Source: Mycoplasma crocodyli MP145 (GTDB lineage Bacteria > Bacillota_I > Bacilli_A > Mycoplasmatales > Metamycoplasmataceae). From it: a stretch of DNA of 64,000 bases. The DNA lies in contig NC_014014.1 of assembly GCF_000025845.1 (NCBI RefSeq), positions 382,099 through 446,098 on the forward strand, in the 5' to 3' direction. A program made the translations under genes and the position numbers. The notes under the pieces were generated by a model. It saw only the letters and a list, made by a program, of their open reading frames with translations, ran no database searches and had not been told where the DNA came from. Positions 58,970-64,000 of this stretch are shown here, in pieces (position 1 is the stretch's first letter; the number at the start of each line of letters is the position of its first letter).

Positions 58970-59691
58970 CTATAAGTTTCATCAATTTTTAATAAGTCAT
59001 TGAAACTATCAAGTTCATTAATTACATTAACACCTAGTGAAATATGTTTCATTTTCGACTTTAAAGTTCATAAAAATGTTTCAAAATAATTTTGCTTATT
59101 TTTTTCATTTTGATAATATTCACCAATTTTTTCATTTATTTCTTTGCAAATATCTTCATTTAAAAATAAAAAACCACTTCAAATATTTTTGTTATATGAA
59201 TCTTTATATAATTTATGTTTAATTACATTTCCAAGTAAGTCATTTACAAAACCTCATTCTGAGTTATGTTGTTTATTTTTTTGTGAAAAAGCTATTGAAT
59301 TATAATTTTCTTTAATCAATGAAACCGCATTTTTAAAAACATTGATATCATCGATAAATAAATCACCTTCTATATATAAAGTATTATTAAAAAGATTATG
59401 AGAATAATATAAACTTGATATATTATTGCTTGTTTCATAATCTGGATTTTCTATTAATTTAACGCCGTATTTTTCTTGTAGATATTTAAATTGATCACCT
59501 AAATATCCCACAACAATTGAAATATTATTTATACCTAACATTTTTAAATATTCAATATTTCTTTCTATAAGTGGAATACCTCTAACCTTAATTAAAGGTT
59601 TTGGAATATATTGAGTTAAAGGAGACATTCTTGTTCCTTTACCTGCGGCAAAAATTATTGCATTATTTATTTTATTATTTATTTTTTCCAT
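58888..59691 (-). CDS. LicC-like nucleotidyltransferase domain, 5' part of an interrupted fusion
   Basis: This sugar/alkyl-phosphate nucleotidyltransferase domain has about 235 residues. Features are AIIFAAGKGTRMSPLT (nucleotide-binding loop), KPLIKVRGIPLIERNIEYL, SIVVGYLGDQF, and the metal-binding YIEGDLFIDD. Short length and motif spacing fit phosphocholine or 2-aminoethylphosphonate cytidylyltransferases (LicC/PntC type) better than glucose-1-phosphate enzymes. As printed, the frame runs out of similarity after SINLIPP and stops 22 codons later; the aminotransferase frame takes over at the same point. Its ATG overlaps the end of the LicD gene by 13 bases. Confidence 0.82.
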
Positions 59692-60440
59692 AATTCATAA
59701 TACCCATAAAATTTAGTTTTATTGTCTTTTTTTTCAACTCTAAAATCCTTTCCATATCATTGTTCTAAAAGTTCTTCAACATTACCAATACATTTTACAC
59801 TTCTATTTTCAAAAGTAATAACTTTTAGTTCATTAATTTTTTCATTATGCAAAATGTTTTGTTTTTTATATGAATTTTTAGGTCAGCAAGTAATAAAATA
59901 TGTATCTTTTTCTTGCTTGGTTCTATTCAGATATTTTATTGCTTCATCAGTAGTTAATTTTTTAGATCAAAAGAAAAATAAATTACATAAAAATGATAAA
60001 ACCTTACTTAATTTTTTGTATTTAAAAAAAACGTTTCTATTCATCGATGCTTTAAATGCTCTTATCTTTATAAATGGTGAATTACAATACTTATTTAATT
60101 GTTTCATAGTTGATTTGGTAATTACAAATAAATCTATAGAAGCAGCATCTATATTAAATTCATCTTTTTTTATTACGAATTTAGGTATAGGATAAGGATT
60201 ATTTTCTTCGGGTTTGTAAATGATATTGTCTGGATGATTAATCTTTAAGAAATCATATGTTTTTTCATCAATTAATAAATCCATATCTTCATCTCATTCA
60301 ATCATTTTTTCTTTTCTATAAGCGCCCAATAAAGTGCCATAAGCTAATGAATAAAATAAGTTGTTTTTATTGCAAATTAATAAAAATTCATCAAATATCT
60401 TAAGTAGTTCTTTTTGTTTATTCTTTGTTTTAACATCCAT
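59679..60440 (-). CDS. licD: LicD family phosphotransferase (phosphocholine/phospho-alkyl transferase)
   Basis: This 253-residue protein starts with the LicD hallmark: LAYGTLLGAYRKEKMIEWDEDMDLLID, in which the WDEDMD acidic cluster binds metal. LicD proteins move phosphocholine, or similar groups, from a CDP/CMP donor onto surface glycans or glycolipids. Here it is encoded immediately before the nucleotidyltransferase-aminotransferase unit that could make the donor. It has a textbook promoter and a GGTGG site before the ATG. The acceptor in a wall-less cell would be a glycolipid. Function is family-based inference. Confidence 0.82.
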
Positions 60441-60462
60441 AAATTACCACCATTTATTAAAA

Positions 60463-60491
60463 ATTATACTATTAAGATGTGTTTTTTTCAA
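60463..60491 (-). promoter_or_regulatory. Promoter of the licD operon
   Basis: On the minus strand TTGAAA, 17 bases, TATAAT: an almost consensus vegetative promoter. The -10 ends 22 bases before the licD ATG. Confidence 0.8.
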
Positions 60492-60534
60492 ACTTATTTA
60501 TTAATAATATTACATTTATTTGTTTAAACTTGTT

Positions 60535-60540
60535 TATAAT
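60535..60540 (+). promoter_or_regulatory. -10 box of plsY, probably leaderless
   Basis: TATAAT is followed by 7 bases and then the plsY ATG, with no ribosome-binding site between. TTACAT at 60510 with 19-base spacing is a weak -35. Confidence 0.6.
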
Positions 60541-60547
60541 TGTTTTT

Positions 60548-61252
60548 ATGAAAGAAACATTTTTTATTATATTAGTAAACTTGCTAATTTTATTAATTTC
60601 ATATTTAATTGGAAGTTTAAATACTTCAATAATTTTAAGTAGATGAAAGAAAAGAAGAGACGTACGAAACTATCATTCTGGTAATGCTGGTGCAACAAAT
60701 TCGTTAAGAACTTTTGGTAAAAAATTTGCTTTTATAGTACTTATTCTAGATATTATTAAAACTTATGTTTGCATCGGTTGTGTTACTCTATTTAACTATT
60801 ATCAACCTATTTTAGCAATGGAATATGGAACAATTCCAACAGTTGCAGGATTAGGGGTTGTGATAGGTCATATTTATCCTATTTTCTTTAAATTTAAAGG
60901 TGGAAAAGGCGCTGCCTGTTCACTAGGAGTTCTAATTGCACTTAATCCATTATTTTTACCAATTGCTGCTGTTTTCTTTTTTGGAACAATTTTTCTAACA
61001 AGATATGTTTCACTAGGATCAATGCTTACAAGTGTTATTATGATAGGGTTTGCTTTTATTCCTTGAATGATAACTGGTCTACTTGGTTTTAACAATTTAA
61101 ACTATGTTGGTTGATACTACCCTGGGATAATTTATGTAATTTGTGCATGCTTATTAATTTTTGCTCATAGATCAAATATTAACAATTTAATAAATGGTAA
61201 TGAACGTAAAACTGGTAAAAACAAAGAAGTTGTAAAAAATAATGTTTTATAA
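60548..61252 (+). CDS. plsY: Acyl-phosphate:glycerol-3-phosphate acyltransferase
   Basis: This membrane enzyme starts phospholipid synthesis by acylating glycerol-3-phosphate from acyl-phosphate. It has 234 residues. The family motifs are present: SYLIGSLNTS near the N-terminus, SGNAGATNSLR, FKGGKGAA, and HRSNINNLINGNERK near the end. The five-helix topology is clear. It faces the licD operon divergently and has a terminator right after the stop. The ATG at 60548 starts the first membrane helix, and no alternative precedes it. Confidence 0.95.
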
Positions 61253-61275
61253 GAAAGTGCTGGCCACTTTTTTAT
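61253..61275 (+). terminator. Terminator of plsY
   Basis: AAGTG-CTGGC-CACTT followed by TTTT, immediately after the stop codon. Confidence 0.7.
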
Positions 61276-61338
61276 TTAATCTAATTTTAAATTTTTAAAA
61301 ATATATATAATTAAGAATATTTAAAATATGGAGGAAAT

Positions 61339-62775
61339 ATGTATAGTAAAGTAAAAGGAACAATAGATTATAATCAAGAAACATTTAAAATTAAACATTA
61401 TTTAATTGACAGATTTAGCTTGTTGGTTTCAAGATATGATTATCAAATGATTGAAACGCCAATTTTGGAACACTCAGATATATTTAAAAGAAGTGCTGAA
61501 TCAAGCGACATTGTAAACAAAGAAATGTACGAATTTAAAGATAAAGGTGATAGAGATTTAGTACTTAGACCCGAAGGAACAGCTTCATTTATAAGAGCTT
61601 ATATCGAAAATAAATGATATGCATTAAAAAATCAAAAATTCTCTTATGTTGGACCAATGTTTAGATATGAACAACCACAAAAAGGAAGATTTAGACAATT
61701 TTATCAAGCTGGAGTTGAATTTGTAGGTCCAAAAAATCCATTGAAGGATTTAGAAGTTATTAAATTAGCTGTTGATTATTTATCATCATTAAATTTAAAA
61801 TTTAAACTTGTTATTAATTCAATTGGCGACAATGAATCAAGAAGTAAATATGAGAACGCTTTAAGAAAATATTTAATTCCATTTAAAAATGAGTTAAGTG
61901 AAATAGGACAAAAAAGATTAGAAGGTAATGTTCTAAGAATTTTAGATGATAAAGTAGATTCTGTAAAACCTTTTATGAAAAAAGCTCCAAAAATATCATC
62001 ATATTTAAGTGATGAATCTAAAAAATATTTTTTACAATTATCAAATTTACTCAGTGATTTTAATATCTCGTTTCAATTGAATAACAAACTTGTTAGAGGT
62101 TTAGATTACTATGACGAAATAGTATTTGAATTTGTATCAACCGACCCTGAAGTTGGTTCTCAATCAACATTAATTGGTGGAGGTAGATATTCGAATTTAA
62201 TTAAGCTTTTTGGTGGTGATGACACCAGTAGTGTTGGATTCGGTCTTGGAATTGATCGTATTTTACCTATCAAACAAAGAGATTTTCAAAACATTAAACC
62301 TGGAAGTCATGAATATGAAATGCTTGAAGAATTAGGCTTCAAAAAAATTTACGACATATACTTTATACCTTCAGAAGATCCAGAAAGAAGAACTGATTTA
62401 TATGCTATTTATTCTTTATTTGCATCATTAGGTTTACCGGTAATTTTTGAACATGAACCTGTTAACCCTAAAAAAATATATGAAAAAGCACAAAAAAGTG
62501 AAGCTAGATTCACAATTTCAGAACTAGACTCTGATGAAAATGAGTTTAAAATGATAACGTCAATAGGAAAGAAAACAGAATCTTCTCATGAGTACATTTA
62601 TGAAGATTTACCTTCTACAATATTACAATCGATGATGGATCATGAAGAAAAATCTGTATCAGAAGAAAAACAAAGATCAATGTATTATGACATGTTTATT
62701 GGCTTGGTAAATAATACTCAATATAATGATGAATATGAAGAATTTTACGAAGAAGAGGAAGAGCAAAATGAATAA
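61339..62775 (+). CDS. hisS: Histidyl-tRNA synthetase
   Basis: This class II synthetase has 478 residues. It has motif 2 LVLRPEGTASFIRAY and MFRYEQPQKGRFRQFYQ, the His-A/B elements LVRGLDYYDEIVFEF and GGGRYSNL, and motif 3 GFGLGIDRI. It is 50-60 residues longer than typical enzymes, ending with an acidic tail (EEFYEEEEEQNE), possibly a mollicute feature. GGAGGAA precedes the ATG. The next gene, aspS, begins 8 bases before its stop; hisS-aspS is a common gene pair. Confidence 0.96.
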
Positions 62776-64000
62776 GATAATTAATAATAATCAATTATCA
62801 ATTAAAGACGAAGGAAAACAAGTCACTCTTTACGGATTTGTTGCTAATAAAAGAAAATTTGGGGAATTAAACTTTGTAGATTTAAGAGACAGATATGGAA
62901 TTACTCAGTTAGTTTTTAATCAACCTATTTCATTCAGTAAAGAGAGTGTCCTTGAAATATTTGGAAAAGTTGTCAAGAGAAAAGATGAAAACACCAAAAT
63001 ACCGACAGGTCAAATCGAGGTGGTAGTGGAAAAATATAACATTTTATCACTTGCTAATGAATTACCTTTTTCAATAAGAGATGATTTAGAAGTTAAAGAG
63101 GAAAACAGACTTCAATACCGTTATTTAGATTTAAGAAGACCAAGTATGTATAACAATTTGGCTCTAAAAAATAAAGTTTTTTATGCCATTAGAGAATATA
63201 TGCAAGACCATGATTTTTTAGAAGTTGAAACTCCTATTTTAGCTAAAGGTACTCCAGAAGGAGCTCGTGATTTTCTTGTTCCAACAAGAAATAAAGGAAA
63301 CTTTTTTGCACTTCCACAATCACCACAATTATTTAAACAATTACTTATGATTTCTGGGTTTGAAAAATATTACCAATTTGCTAGATGTTTTAGAGACGAA
63401 GATTCAAGAAAAGACAGACAACTTGAATTTACTCAATTAGATATAGAAGTTAGTTTTAAAAGTGTTGAGGTATTTCAAGAATACATTGAAGGATTATTCA
63501 AATATTTCATGTCAAAAATTGGCATTAAAATCAAAACACCATTCCAAAGATTGAAATTTTTTGATTGTTTAAGAGATTATGGAACTGATAAACCTGACTT
63601 AAGATACGAATTCAAAATAAAAGATATTAATGATTTTTGCATTACAACAAACTTTGATGTTATTAAAAATGCTCAAAGTAAAAGAATGTTGATTATTGAT
63701 GAAATAATTGATAAAAAAGATCATAAAGTTCTTGCTGAAATTGTAGAAAAAAATAAAGCAAAAATTTTATTTTATATGACTGTTAGTGAAGGAAAAATTC
63801 TTCATTCTAACTTTGCTTCAAAAGTTGAAGAAGAATCATTGAAACTAATAAATCAATATAAAGTTAAGAATGGAACCATTTTTATCGTTGCTGATTCTTA
63901 TGAAAATGCATCACAAGCCTTAGGTGCATTGCGTGTTGAATTAAATGCCAAATACAAATGAGCTAAAGATGAATATAATTTCTCTTGAATTACTGATTGA
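62768..64000 (+). CDS. aspS: Aspartyl-tRNA synthetase, 5' part
   Basis: The first 411 codons of a class IIb synthetase are present; the gene runs off the right edge. Visible are the OB-fold N-terminal domain (VTLYGFVANKRKFGELNFVDLRD), YRYLDLRRP, motif-2 region ETPILAKGTPEGARDFLVP, and the aspartate pocket FALPQSPQLFKQLL...FARCFRDEDSRKDRQLEFTQLDIEVSF. The start is the ATG giving MNKIINNN, preceded by GAGGAAGAG; an ATG 42 bases upstream lies deep in hisS and adds an unrelated basic stretch. TGA-Trp codons occur in the last visible 50 bases. Confidence 0.95.

Noticed and set aside
62726-62767. Upstream ATG as aspS start
   Set aside because: It would add a basic 14-residue stretch encoded within the hisS acidic tail; the later ATG has a proper GAGGAAGAG site and matches the family N-terminus.

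Overview
This window comes from a mollicute of the Mycoplasma (Mycoplasmopsis/Metamycoplasma) type. It is strongly A+T-rich. Almost every gene reads through TGA codons that fall at tryptophan positions, and only TAA and TAG end genes. Strong AGGAG ribosome sites alternate with apparently leaderless promoters. Surface proteins have signal peptides or lipoboxes and no cell-wall anchor. No rRNA, tRNA, insertion sequence or CRISPR array was seen.

Layout. Positions 1-16922 (+) hold the 3' part of a very large secreted protein with an HEXXH zinc-protease motif (start outside the window, one apparent frameshift), followed directly by oppA-oppB-oppC-oppD-oppF. This reads as a protein-digestion and peptide-import operon. 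OppD carries an unusual repeat-rich N-terminal extension of about 470 residues. Next come a divergent pair, a tiny cysteine-rich protein (-) and an M42 aminopeptidase (+), then a YneF-like protein. Positions 19154-34515 (-) hold two tandem paralogous giant surface proteins of 3144 and 1792 codons. Each has a signal peptide, an F5/8 type C (discoidin/CBM32-like) head, dozens of FIVAR-like helical repeats, and a C-terminal membrane anchor with a basic tail. They differ in length by 4056 bp, which one internal in-frame block appears to explain. A KtrB/TrkH potassium transporter (-) follows.

Positions 36823-47581 are mostly housekeeping: rpsB-tsf, a membrane-anchored coiled-coil protein, efp with an Asp23-like gene, a phosphohexomutase, an ECF S component, and a nusB-hypothetical-sufS-sufU operon. 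The middle of sufS holds about four frameshifts. Right behind sufU lie the wrecked remains of a restriction-modification system: a 5-methylcytosine methyltransferase with an HNH/zinc-finger nuclease. Positions 48608-55504 (-) are a complete F-type ATP synthase operon, atpI-B-E-F-H-A-G-D-C. Then come a YhcH-family protein and RmuC, and an operon with a LicD-like transferase and what looks like a nucleotidyltransferase/class V aminotransferase fusion, split here by one frameshift. That gene set suggests decoration of surface glycolipids with phosphocholine or 2-aminoethylphosphonate. The window ends with plsY, hisS and the 5' part of aspS.

The most interesting parts are the giant paralogous surface fibres, the licD/nucleotidyltransferase-aminotransferase locus, the protease-Opp operon with its odd OppD, the cysteine-rich mini-protein with a palindromic upstream region, and the clustered gene decay at 46.2-48.6 kb. 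All functional calls are reading-based. Several interruptions sit at homopolymers and could be sequencing errors rather than biology.
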